From the NCBI GenBank assembly GCA_003155565.1, contig PMDM01000078.1:1-9329 (forward strand): a DNA stretch of 9,329 nt. Direction: 5' to 3'. Numbering within the stretch: the stretch's first letter is position 1; every line of letters starts with the position of its first letter. Positions 1 to 6,539 of the stretch are shown here, piece by piece. Below the pieces are notes generated by a model, which saw only the letters and a program-made list of their open reading frames with translations, was not told the DNA's origin and did no database searches. The stretch comes from Methylococcaceae bacterium. GTDB taxonomy: Bacteria; Pseudomonadota; Gammaproteobacteria; Methylococcales; Methylomonadaceae. Both the position numbers and the translations under genes were made by a program.

Positions 1-15
1 GAGCGTGGGAACGAT
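1..15. repeat. edge of a dispersed 'GAGCGTGGGAACGA' repeat
   Basis: The window opens with GAGCGTGGGAACGAT. This resembles one arm of a palindromic intergenic repeat (GAGCGTGGGAACGA / TCGTTCCCACGCTC) that I recall from many proteobacterial genomes. Only one arm is inside the window, so the palindrome cannot be confirmed here. Confidence 0.35.
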
Positions 16-48
16 AAAATATGACATAGATGAAAATATTTGCCATCT

Positions 49-80
49 TTGATACGATGTGACATATTTTTTATTAAAAT
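49..80 (+). promoter_or_regulatory. possible promoter of the toxin-antitoxin operon
   Basis: TTGATA at 49-54 is a good -35 match. It is followed by AT-rich candidates for -10: TATTAA at 72-77 (17-nt spacing) or TAAAAT at 75-80 (20-nt spacing). The heptamer TGACATA occurs at 22-28 and again at 60-66, so two copies flank or overlap the promoter and could be operator half-sites for the autoregulating antitoxin. A GAGG ribosome binding site at 86-89 precedes the ATG at 97. This is inferred from sequence only. Confidence 0.35.
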
Positions 81-96
81 AATATGAGGCAAAATT

Positions 97-339
97 ATGT
101 CATCATTGATAACTCAGGTCTCAGCGGGAGGCCGTATTGTTATTCCTGCGGAAATTCGTCGAAAAATGGATATTCATTGTGGAGATCAGGTGGTATTGTC
201 CTACCATGATGGCGAATTGCATATTGCAACCAGAAAGCAACGCTTGCAACAGGCCAAAGCTATTGTAAAGGCTTGTGTGGATACCGTTTCTTTAGCTGAA
301 GAGTTGGTTGGCGAGCGCCGAGCAGAGGCTAATGACTAA
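97..339 (+). CDS. AbrB/MazE-type (SpoVT-AbrB fold) antitoxin
   Basis: This 80-residue protein is the antitoxin half of a VapBC-type toxin-antitoxin module. Residues 3-46 carry the swapped-hairpin AbrB signature: an ITQVSAGGRIVIPAEIRRKM segment, then GDQVVLSY and GELHIAT. In this family the fold dimerises and binds the operon's own promoter. The C-terminal half (about 48-80) is helical and charged (RKQRLQQAKAIVKACVD, then LAEELVGERRAE), as expected for the part that wraps the toxin. The ATG at 97 has a GAGG box 7 nt upstream. Its last 8 nt overlap the start of the PIN toxin gene, giving translational coupling typical of these pairs. The antitoxin reading frame is intact although its toxin is not. 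It could also act as a free-standing AbrB-like regulator. The family call is firm; the target is unknown. Confidence 0.85.
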   Translation: MSSLITQVSAGGRIVIPAEIRRKMDIHCGDQVVLSYHDGELHIATRKQRLQQAKAIVKACVDTVSLAEELVGERRAEAND

Positions 340-723
340 GCAGGTTGTTTTGGATGCTTCTGCTGTGCTTGCCTATCTTCAAGATGAAAGTGGCTGTGAA
401 AAAGTGGACGTGGTTTTGTCAGAAGGCAGGGCTATAATGTCCGCCGTGAATTATGCTGAGGTTGTGGGTAAGTTACTTGAAGCTAGTTTGCTGGAGTCTT
501 CAGTAAAGACAGTGATGGGAAATCTGGAATTACACATTGAACCGTTGGATGATAAACAAGCCTGGGAAACAGGGGTGTTACGGATAGTACGAGGGAATTT
601 GGTTTGTCCTTGGGAGATCGTGCTTGTTTGGCATTGGCTTATATTAAGAAACTTCCCGTTGTTACGGCGGATAAGCAATGGGATAAATTAACGGTGGGTA
701 TAAAAATTATTCAGCTTCGTTAG
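332..723 (+). pseudogene. PIN-domain toxin (VapC-like), frameshifted
   Basis: The ATG at 332 overlaps the antitoxin stop. The frame begins MTKQVVLDASAVLAYLQDE, the PIN N-terminus with catalytic Asp8, and NYAEV with Glu43 follows. It runs correctly to residue 84 (GVLR, 581-583). After that the expected PIN C-terminus is found only in the -1 frame: DSTREFGLSLGDRACLALA, then LPVVTADKQWD, ending at TAG 721-723. Restoring one base near 581-583 gives a 130-residue protein, a normal VapC length, with the remaining acidic residues at about 96 and 114. As written, the ribosome ends at 691 with a 119-residue product that lacks those acids, so ribonuclease activity should be lost. An upstream TTG at 308 is also in frame but the coupled ATG is better. 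A sequencing error is the alternative explanation. Confidence 0.85.
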
Positions 724-1286
724 TTTGGCAGGGTGTCTTCATAAAGCTCTTTTAACAAACATTTCACTTCAATCCCTTTTATTTCAACCATTTCATCCGT
801 TTGTGTGTAGCTGTGCAGTAGCCAGTCGTCATTTTGGGCGCGGGTAAAGCTGTCTACACGCATGGCTTCGGTGTCAATCAACCAGTAGGTCTGTAAGCTG
901 TCCAATTGTCGATAAGCGTTGAATTTATTGCCGCGATCAAAGGCTTCTGTAGAAGGCGATAGCACTTCGGCGATAAATAGGGGGTGTTGTTTGTACAGTG
1001 TGTTGGCCTGGTCTTTAGGGTTGCAGGTGACCATCACGTCAGGATAAAAATAAGCATCGGCTTTTTCGACCTGGACTTTCATGTCTGAGATGTAGGTGCG
1101 GCAAGGCGTGTTTTTAAGGTGTTGTTTAAGCAAAACGAACAAATTGCCAGCAATAGTGACATGATTATCCGTTGCGCCTGCCATCGCCCACACTTCCCCG
1201 TCCTGGTATTCGTGCTTGAAGTCAGCCGTTTCTTCCCCTTGCAGGTATTGTTCGGCGGTCAGGATAATTTTTTCAGCGAGTGACAT
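720..1286 (-). CDS. Uma2-family (DUF820) PD-(D/E)XK nuclease-like protein
   Basis: This 188-residue protein matches the Uma2 family, which has a restriction-endonuclease-like fold and no settled cellular role. Family landmarks, in order: an N-terminal TAEQYL segment (10-15); KHEYQDGEVWAMAGAT (24-39) with the conserved acidic residues and the following Asn-His (41-42); a VQVEKADAYFYPDVMVTC strand with the candidate active-site Asp83; and LFIAEVLSPSTEAFDRGNKF (103-122) with Glu107 and a downstream Lys121. YWLID (134-138) is also typical. Length is normal and the frame is intact. The start at 1286 has no clear Shine-Dalgarno sequence. The gene is convergent with the broken toxin and its stop codon overlaps that gene's last bases. 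Uma2 genes are often multicopy in cyanobacteria and some proteobacteria. Nuclease activity is inferred from the family. Confidence 0.85.
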   Translation of the reverse strand: MSLAEKIILTAEQYLQGEETADFKHEYQDGEVWAMAGATDNHVTIAGNLFVLLKQHLKNTPCRTYISDMKVQVEKADAYFYPDVMVTCNPKDQANTLYKQHPLFIAEVLSPSTEAFDRGNKFNAYRQLDSLQTYWLIDTEAMRVDSFTRAQNDDWLLHSYTQTDEMVEIKGIEVKCLLKELYEDTLPN

Positions 1287-1324
1287 GTTTTCAATAAACC
1301 CAAAATGATTGTCTGTAAGTTTGA

Positions 1325-1354
1325 TTGTACCTTGACTGTTTTATATTTTACAAT
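1325..1354 (+). promoter_or_regulatory. possible promoter of the cytochrome c peroxidase gene
   Basis: TACAAT at 1349-1354 matches a -10 box in five of six positions. The best-spaced upstream hexamer, TTGTAC at 1325-1330, is weak (18-nt spacing). A better hexamer, TTGACT at 1332-1337, is too close. The region between the divergent genes is AT-rich and no other candidate is stronger. Confidence 0.25.
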
Positions 1355-1378
1355 TCGGTTCGGAATAAAAGGTTACTG

Positions 1379-1408
1379 GATTGCTTATGCCTAGTAGTAT
1401 AAGTAATC
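1379..1408. promoter_or_regulatory. palindrome in the peroxidase leader, possible operator
   Basis: GATTGCTTAT at 1379-1388 and ATAAGTAATC at 1399-1408 form a 10-bp inverted repeat with one mismatch (G-U in RNA) around a 10-nt centre. It lies about 30-60 nt upstream of the peroxidase ATG. It could be a dimeric regulator's binding site or an mRNA leader hairpin. I do not recognise the regulator. Confidence 0.4.
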
Positions 1409-1439
1409 TGACTATCAATAATAATAATTGGAGGAGAGT

Positions 1440-2444
1440 ATGACTAAGTTTAATTTATTGCTAACGGCAGTCGCCTTGGCAAGTTCGGTTTCCGTGGCTA
1501 CTGCCTGGGATGTGTTGCCTAGCGAAGCACCTGCACCTGCTGACAATCCCACGACTCCCGCCAAGGTTGCGCTTGGGAAAATGCTTTACCATGATCCGCG
1601 CCTGTCTTCTACGGGTACGGTGTCGTGTTCTTCCTGCCATAACACGATGTTAGGCGGTGAAGATAACCGGCCTAATTCTATGGGCGTTAATGGGCAGACT
1701 GGCGGACGTAGCGCCCCCACCGTGTGGAATGCGGCATTCAATGCGGTGCAGTTTTGGGATGGCCGGGCAGAAAGCCTGGAAGCCCAAGCCGCAGGGCCTG
1801 TGACCAATCCTATCGAAATGGGCATGAAGAACTGGGATGAGGTGGTTGCCCGTTTGAATTCCATTGAAGGCTATACAAAAGCGTTTGCTGATGCTTTTGG
1901 CGGTAATGTTATCTCTAAGGATACAGCAACCAAGGCGATTGCCGCTTACGAACGAACCCTGATTACACCCAACAGTCCGTATGACAAGTATACATCCGGT
2001 GAAAAATTTGCGATGACCGAGCAACAGGTACGCGGCATGAATAAGGTCGCAGAACTGGGTTGCACCGGTTGCCATAGCGGGCCTGCATTTAATGGCCCTG
2101 GCATGTTCCAGAAGTTTCCTATGCACAGCAATGGTATGTACTTGGCGAAATATCACTTTAATAAAGATTTAGGTTTGGCGGAAGTGACTAAGAAGCCGGA
2201 CGATGAACATCAATTTAAAGTACCAACCTTACGCAACATCGCTTTGACTGCACCATATTTTCATAACGGTGCCGTGAAAACCCTGGATGAAGCGGTTAAA
2301 GTGATGGCGAAATTACAATTGGATAAGGAATTATCGAAAGAAGAAATTGCCGATATTGTCGCATTCCTGAATGCGTTAACCGGTGAATTCCCTGAACAAA
2401 AAATGCCGGTTTTGCCTAGTACACTTGGTGCTACGTTTAACTAA
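1440..2444 (+). CDS. periplasmic di-heme cytochrome c peroxidase (CcpA/MauG family)
   Basis: This 334-residue protein should reduce hydrogen peroxide in the periplasm using electrons from small c-type cytochromes. Residues 1-22 form a Sec signal peptide with likely cleavage after ATA-22. Two heme-binding motifs are visible: CSSCH at 63-67 (N-terminal, peroxidatic heme) and CTGCH at 208-212 (C-terminal, electron-transfer heme). The conserved block APTVWNAAFNAVQFWDGRAE (92-111) follows the first heme. YFHNGAVKTLDEAVKVM (273-289) carries the Met that ligates the second heme in CcpA-type enzymes, where MauG has Tyr, so this is a peroxidase rather than MauG. At the usual distal-His position (SxGH) there is Val83 (NSMGVNG), which may change activation. 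The ATG at 1440 has a strong GGAGGAG box at 1430-1436. An in-frame TTG at 1428 is rejected. The gene appears monocistronic. Confidence 0.92.
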   Translation: MTKFNLLLTAVALASSVSVATAWDVLPSEAPAPADNPTTPAKVALGKMLYHDPRLSSTGTVSCSSCHNTMLGGEDNRPNSMGVNGQTGGRSAPTVWNAAFNAVQFWDGRAESLEAQAAGPVTNPIEMGMKNWDEVVARLNSIEGYTKAFADAFGGNVISKDTATKAIAAYERTLITPNSPYDKYTSGEKFAMTEQQVRGMNKVAELGCTGCHSGPAFNGPGMFQKFPMHSNGMYLAKYHFNKDLGLAEVTKKPDDEHQFKVPTLRNIALTAPYFHNGAVKTLDEAVKVMAKLQLDKELSKEEIADIVAFLNALTGEFPEQKMPVLPSTLGATFN

Positions 2445-2451
2445 GGTTGGT

Positions 2452-2512
2452 TAGCGGTAGCGTAACCCAACCCAACCCAACAATGAGTTGTCGGGTTACG
2501 CTACGACCGCTA
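2452..2512. repeat. REP-like hairpin with three AACCC units in the loop
   Basis: TAGCGGT (2452-2458) and AGCGTAACCC (2459-2468) pair with GGGTTACGCT (2493-2502) and ACCGCTA (2506-2512), leaving a 3-nt bulge (2503-2505). The loop begins with tandem AACCC units at 2464-2478. The element starts 7 nt after the peroxidase stop and could block exonucleases or help end transcription. It has no T-tract, so it is not a classical intrinsic terminator. Elements of the GGTTACGCTACG type are common intergenic repeats in proteobacteria. Confidence 0.7.
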
Positions 2513-2522
2513 TATGGATGGT

Positions 2523-2557
2523 GGAAGTGCAGTATATGGTCTGGAACCATTGCTGTC
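2523..2557 (+). repeat. dispersed module, copy 1 (GGAAGTGC...GGTCT...ATTGC)
   Basis: These 35 bases match 8768-8802 at 28 of 35 positions without gaps. Both begin GGAAGTGC and share ATGGTCT and ATTGC. In both places the module sits beside a REP-type palindrome. No coding frame is conserved between the copies, so it is a non-coding repeat. Confidence 0.6.
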
Positions 2558-2570
2558 GCTAGCCCGACTT

Positions 2571-2663
2571 ATACCAATACCAATAAGTCCTCTTGTTATA
2601 CCTTCTCCAGAGGGAGAAGGTCGGGATGAGGGGATTCAAATAACAACTTATTGGGATTGGTAT
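2571..2663. mobile_element. MITE-like element with 18-bp terminal inverted repeats
   Basis: ATACCAATACCAATAAGT (2571-2588) and ACTTATTGGGATTGGTAT (2646-2663) are inverted copies matching at 17 of 18 positions. Inside, TGTTAT (2594-2599) pairs with ATAACA (2640-2645), and a second hairpin repeat fills 2601-2633. The whole 93-bp unit can fold into one long hairpin, and no transposase is encoded. I see no clear target-site duplication. It lies between the peroxidase terminator region and the end of the 413-residue gene. Confidence 0.5.
2601..2633. repeat. dispersed CTCTCC-hairpin repeat, copy 1
   Basis: CCTTCTCC (2601-2608) and GGAGAAGG (2613-2620) form a perfect 8-bp stem with a 4-nt loop, followed by TCGGGATGAGGGG. 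The tail resembles the copy at 6509-6543 (CTAGGGTGAGGGG), so the two are members of one dispersed family. Confidence 0.7.
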
Positions 2664-2681
2664 TACATTGACTTGCCGTTA

Positions 2682-3923
2682 TTACTTCTTATAAATAGGT
2701 GTCGCTGAAATCAACGCATCTATCTGCTGAGATACTTTCTGATAAGCCTCACTGTTAACTGAACCGTAACGGTTTTTAAACGTGGCCTCGTCCATGTGTT
2801 CGGGCAGGGTTCGTGGATCGGGCATGAAATCCGTGTAGTCTTTTATGGTTGCCATCGCTTGTTGCATTTTCCTGGCAGAGCTTGGGGTAGCAATCGCCAG
2901 CTCGCCAAAGCGTGTACCGGCTTTATCGGCAGTTAGATCAACAAAGCTGAAGCCGCTGCCACTTTTGGCATCCTGTAATTCCTTTTCTTCCCCTAGTGCT
3001 TCAGCCATTTGGCTGTTTACAGATGCTGTAATGGCTGCTGCACCGATGAAATGTTGCGCTAGGTCGATACGCTTATATAAAAACGCAGGGTAATAGGGCG
3101 TTATGGGTGTAGTGCCGGATTTTGGGTTGTTTACATAGTCGTTAATTGTATTGATAACGATCCGGTTCTCATCAATCGCGGTCTCGATGTTAGAGCGTTG
3201 ATAGGCAAGCGCATACAAGGGTTGCAATAGATCCGCCAGTGATAACCGCCACACAGGATCATGATGACGGACGATCTGAATTAGTTTGCTTTGATAGACA
3301 TTAGCATTAGTATTGGTGTTGTTATGGGTAAGCAAGTCACGGGCGGTGTCCAGCGTTGCCTGACTGGGATGGTAGGAAATCGTGATTTTTTTGTCGTCGA
3401 TGGTGACCGCTTTGATAGGGTCGGTTGCCAGCAGAAAATATTCATTTAAAGACGTGTGCTTGATAACTCTGTCGATCACAAAAGCCGCCACTTTGGAAGG
3501 CAACAACAGTTTACCTGCCTTAAACTTAGTTAGTGTCGGTAAAGGATTGCCGTCTTCATGACCTAATCGGAAGCTGATGTTCACATATTTCCCCAACACG
3601 TTTTCAGGCAAAGCGGCAGTGACGGCAAACCTGATTTTATGGTCTTTTAATGCGATCAATACCTTACCTTTGCTAAAACGGTTTAACAAATAATTGCCAG
3701 TCAGGTTGAGGTCAGCCTGTGATAATTCAATTGTCCCAATCTCATCGGGTCTGGTTTTAGAACCCTCGTGCAGGATTTTTTTGGCACGCCTAACATCCGC
3801 TTGCGTAATAGTCCAGTCGAGTTTCAGTTCCGGCTCATTGCTGATGCCGAAAATAATCAGCATTGCAATCACTATTATGATTGCAGCCAAACAGTACAAG
3901 GGAATTCGCAATAAGGTCTTCAT
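2682..3923 (-). CDS. membrane-anchored protein of unknown function downstream of ppx
   Basis: I do not recognise a characterised family. The 413-residue protein starts MKTLLRIPLY and has one hydrophobic segment at about 8-27, suggesting an inner-membrane anchor or uncleaved signal with the rest in the periplasm. Residues 30-190 alternate strands and amphipathic segments (for example LSQADLNLTGNYLLNRF and FRLGHEDGNPLPTLTKFKAG). A low-complexity Asn/Thr linker lies at 201-208. The C-terminal half has a conserved-looking block with FLYKRIDLAQHFIGAAAITA (281-300) and GSGFSFVDLTADKAGTRFGELA (322-343). The ATG at 3923 lies 6 nt after the ppx stop, with a GAAGG box just upstream that overlaps the end of ppx, so co-transcription is very likely. 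No catalytic motif is evident. A link to polyphosphate metabolism is suggested by position only. Confidence 0.75.
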   Translation of the reverse strand: MKTLLRIPLYCLAAIIIVIAMLIIFGISNEPELKLDWTITQADVRRAKKILHEGSKTRPDEIGTIELSQADLNLTGNYLLNRFSKGKVLIALKDHKIRFAVTAALPENVLGKYVNISFRLGHEDGNPLPTLTKFKAGKLLLPSKVAAFVIDRVIKHTSLNEYFLLATDPIKAVTIDDKKITISYHPSQATLDTARDLLTHNNTNTNANVYQSKLIQIVRHHDPVWRLSLADLLQPLYALAYQRSNIETAIDENRIVINTINDYVNNPKSGTTPITPYYPAFLYKRIDLAQHFIGAAAITASVNSQMAEALGEEKELQDAKSGSGFSFVDLTADKAGTRFGELAIATPSSARKMQQAMATIKDYTDFMPDPRTLPEHMDEATFKNRYGSVNSEAYQKVSQQIDALISATPIYKK

Positions 3924-3929
3924 CAGCCT

Positions 3930-5429
3930 TCAGGAAAACTCCAGCTTGAATTCGGCGAGTTTAAGGTAATCGGCTTCCTGGATTAAATCGGCATGGGTTA
4001 AGGGGGAATTGAGCAACCAGTTGCCGGGAAAACGCAGTTCAACCGTGGATTTGGTGATGGCTATGATAAATTCTGGAAGATCGTGTTCTTGGCGATTGCG
4101 GCGCAGCACGACAGCCAGACGCAGGATGATGGTCATGAATGGGGCAAGATTGTTCCAAGGCGCGGGTAATTCGTTAAAACGGGAACGCGAGAATTTACGC
4201 CGGTGCGAACGGATGACGGTTGCCAACAGTAGCTGATCCTGGTTGGTAAATCCGGCTAAATCGCCATTTTCTATGATGTAGGCGCTGTGTTTGTAGTAGT
4301 GATTGTGGGCTATGTCGTGGCCGATTTCGTGCAACTCTCCCGCCCAATCCAGAAATTGTGCAACCTCTTGATTGTTGAACAAACAGCAATCGCAACTCAA
4401 TTGGCTGAGCATGGTGTTGACGGTTTCCTTGATACGGGCAGCATGTTGTTTGTCAGTATGATAACGGTCTGCCAGCGTTTTTACGGTCGCGGAGCGGATA
4501 TCATGGTCGTAAATACGACCCAACAAATCCTGGATCAGCCCTTCTCGCAGAGCGCCGTCAGCAACGCTCATTTGTTCGATATCGAGATTTTGGAAGGTGG
4601 CGTACGCGATGGCGACACCACCGGGAAATACAGGTAAGCGTTCAGTATCCAAGTCCGGTAAATTCAATTCATTGACGTGGTCGCACTGTTTGATATGGGC
4701 GACCAGAAGCTCAAGACCGCTCATGGTGATGCCGTTATTGCTCCAGCCTTTAGCTTGCAATACCTTGTCAATGGAACGCAATGTGCCGGATGAGCCGATG
4801 GCTTGGTCCCAGTGTTTGCGGTGAAATTTTTTCTGGAAGGGTTCCAGTTTTTGTTCGGCATCGAACACGGCTTTGTTAAACGCGTTTTTGGATAATTGCC
4901 CATTACTAAAAAAACGGTTGCTCATTGATACGCAGCCCATAGAAAGGCTTTCTTTCTTTTTAGGAATATCCTCTTTCCCGATGATGTATTCAGTGCTGCC
5001 GCCACCAATATCGACGACCAGCCTTAAATCTGCCGTACTGCCGACGCTGTGTGCCACCCCTAGATAGATTAGGCGTGCTTCTTCGATACCGGAAATGATA
5101 TGGATAGGATGATTTAAGGCTTTCTCCGCTTTTTCGAGGAATTGCTGGGCGTTTTTGGCATTCCGTAAGGTGCTGGTACCCACTATTCGTACACTTTCGT
5201 GCGGAAAATCGCGAATTCTTTGACCAAAACGTTCTAGGCAAGCCAACGCCCGTTTTTGCGTGTCTTGGTCGAGGACGTTTTTTTTGTCGAGCCCGGCAGC
5301 CAGTCTGACCATTTCTTTTAGACGATCAACCGTTTGCAGTTTGCCATCGGTCAAGCTGCAAACAATCATGTGAAAGCTATTAGAACCTAGGTCTACAGCA
5401 GCCACACAGTGTGGCGGTTTCTTTGGCAT
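3930..5429 (-). CDS. ppx: exopolyphosphatase / pppGpp phosphohydrolase (Ppx/GppA family)
   Basis: This enzyme releases phosphate from polyphosphate ends and, in GppA-type members, converts pppGpp to ppGpp; sequence alone does not separate the two. With the ATG at 5429 it has 499 residues, close to E. coli Ppx and GppA. Landmarks of the ASKHA fold: VDLGSNSFHM (12-21, phosphate loop 1); GTSTLRNAKN (84-93); GIEEARLIYLG (114-124) with the catalytic Glu region; VVDIGGGSTEYIIG (138-151, phosphate loop 2); then GSSGTLRSI, FPGGVAIAYATF and SVADGALREGLIQDLLGR. The C-terminal part has an HD-like helical domain with ELHEIGHDIAHNHYYKHSAYII. An AGGA box lies just upstream of the ATG at 5429. An in-frame GTG at 5495 would add 22 residues that lack family similarity. 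The gene leads an operon with the 413-residue membrane protein. Confidence 0.92.
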   Translation of the reverse strand: MPKKPPHCVAAVDLGSNSFHMIVCSLTDGKLQTVDRLKEMVRLAAGLDKKNVLDQDTQKRALACLERFGQRIRDFPHESVRIVGTSTLRNAKNAQQFLEKAEKALNHPIHIISGIEEARLIYLGVAHSVGSTADLRLVVDIGGGSTEYIIGKEDIPKKKESLSMGCVSMSNRFFSNGQLSKNAFNKAVFDAEQKLEPFQKKFHRKHWDQAIGSSGTLRSIDKVLQAKGWSNNGITMSGLELLVAHIKQCDHVNELNLPDLDTERLPVFPGGVAIAYATFQNLDIEQMSVADGALREGLIQDLLGRIYDHDIRSATVKTLADRYHTDKQHAARIKETVNTMLSQLSCDCCLFNNQEVAQFLDWAGELHEIGHDIAHNHYYKHSAYIIENGDLAGFTNQDQLLLATVIRSHRRKFSRSRFNELPAPWNNLAPFMTIILRLAVVLRRNRQEHDLPEFIIAITKSTVELRFPGNWLLNSPLTHADLIQEADYLKLAEFKLEFS

Positions 5430-5507
5430 GGGAATCCTATATTCGCTACGAAGGCGGGTGTTATCTGCTAAAATGCTGCTTTTTTTATCATCCACAATAA
5501 TCCAGTT

Positions 5508-5550
5508 ATGTGGCTAGACGGCCTAATTTAACTGATTTGAACAGCCACGT
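5508..5550. promoter_or_regulatory. divergent intergenic region with an inverted repeat
   Basis: The space between the divergent ppx and yadG starts (5430-5567) must hold both promoters. Within it, ATGTGGCT (5508-5515) and AGCCACGT (5543-5550) form an inverted repeat matching at 7 of 8 positions, with a 27-nt centre. It could be an operator or a leader hairpin for yadG. The yadG ATG at 5568 has no good Shine-Dalgarno sequence. Confidence 0.3.
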
Positions 5551-5567
5551 TAAGCATTAGTTGCAAC

Positions 5568-6539
5568 ATGAAGGCATTATCCATCAGCAATCTTAAAAAA
5601 ACCTATAAAAATGGTTATGTAGCCTTAAAAGGCATCGACCTGGAAGTTGAAGCCGGGGATTTCTTCGCCCTGCTTGGGCCAAATGGCGCAGGGAAGTCAA
5701 CGGCAATCGGCATTATCAGTTCCCTGGTGACTTCAACCAGTGGGTCGGTCAGCATTTTTGGACATGATTTAATGCGAGAGCGAGAACAGGCGAAAAGCTG
5801 CATCGGCCTTGTGCCGCAGGAAGTCAATTTTAACCAGTTTGATACCGTAAAAGGTATCGTATTGAATCAGGCCGGTTACTACGGAATGCCGCGCAAACTG
5901 GCGCTGGAACGGACGGAACTGTGCCTGAAACAAATGGATTTATGGGATAAGCGCAATACCATTTCCAGACGCTTATCAGGTGGGATGAAACGCCGGGTGA
6001 TGATCGCACGGGCAATGGTACATGCCCCCAAGCTGTTGATTTTAGACGAACCGACCGCAGGCGTTGACATAGAGATCCGCCGCTCCATGTGGAAATTGAT
6101 GAAAGAAGTCAACCAGCAGGGCACGACCATCATCCTGACCACGCATTATCTGGAAGAAGCCGAAAGCCTGTGCCGCAATATCGCCATTATCGACCAAGGC
6201 AAAATCGTCGAAAACACCGATATGGCGAGCCTGTTGGCGCGTTTGAATGTCGATCATTTTGTGCTGGATTTAGCTGAACCGCTTGCTGCTGTGCCTATGC
6301 TGGAAGGTTGCGTTATCGAGCGTGTTAGCGACAAGGTGCTAGATGTTTCCGTTCCCAAGGCGATTGGACTTAACCAGCTTTTTAGTCAGTTAAGCGCCAA
6401 TAACATCAAAGTCCTCAGCCTGAAAAACAAAAGTAACCGCCTTGAACAGTTGTTTATGGATTTGATTGATTCCAATTCACCAAAAAATAATAATGAATCC
6501 GTGATAGTCCCCTCTCCCTCAGGGAGAGGGCTAGGGTGA
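5568..6539 (+). CDS. yadG: ABC-2 exporter ATP-binding protein, YadG-like
   Basis: This 323-residue ATPase powers an ABC-2 type exporter with the YadH-like permease encoded next. It resembles E. coli YadG along its whole length, as I remember that sequence. Visible motifs: Walker A GPNGAGKST (37-45); Q-loop VPQE with Gln84; NQAGYYG (100-106), characteristic of YadG; signature LSGGMKRR (136-143); Walker B LLILDEPTAGVD (156-167); and H-loop TTHYLEEAE (191-199). The C-terminal domain ends the normal family way near NRLEQLFMDL. The last residues are unusual: VPSPSGRGLG is encoded by a dispersed hairpin repeat at 6509-6543 that contains the stop codon. The exported substrate of YadGH is not established. 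The gene is divergent from ppx and 13 nt upstream of yadH. Confidence 0.93.
   Translation: MKALSISNLKKTYKNGYVALKGIDLEVEAGDFFALLGPNGAGKSTAIGIISSLVTSTSGSVSIFGHDLMREREQAKSCIGLVPQEVNFNQFDTVKGIVLNQAGYYGMPRKLALERTELCLKQMDLWDKRNTISRRLSGGMKRRVMIARAMVHAPKLLILDEPTAGVDIEIRRSMWKLMKEVNQQGTTIILTTHYLEEAESLCRNIAIIDQGKIVENTDMASLLARLNVDHFVLDLAEPLAAVPMLEGCVIERVSDKVLDVSVPKAIGLNQLFSQLSANNIKVLSLKNKSNRLEQLFMDLIDSNSPKNNNESVIVPSPSGRGLG

Noticed and set aside
308..331. Upstream TTG start that would add eight residues to the PIN toxin
   Set aside because: The ATG at 332 overlaps the antitoxin stop codon and gives the standard PIN N-terminus.
575..600. Programmed ribosomal frameshift in the toxin gene
   Set aside because: There is no slippery heptamer or flanking structure at the shift, and such control is not known for this family; a deletion or sequencing error is simpler.
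1428..1439. TTG start four codons before the peroxidase ATG
   Set aside because: It overlaps the strong GGAGGAG ribosome binding site, and the signal peptide fits the ATG at 1440.
1586..2156. Long minus-strand frames across the peroxidase gene
   Set aside because: They are shadows of a gene with clear heme motifs and carry no recognisable protein signature.
2464..2478. CRISPR-like or telomere-like tandem repeat
   Set aside because: It is only three 5-bp units inside a hairpin loop, with no spacers.
2447..2708. Short plus-strand frames downstream of the peroxidase
   Set aside because: They run through hairpin repeats and show repeat-derived peptides, so they are not genes.
5430..5495. GTG start adding 22 residues to the Ppx protein
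   Set aside because: The added residues lack family similarity, and the ATG at 5429 has an AGGA box and the usual N-terminus.
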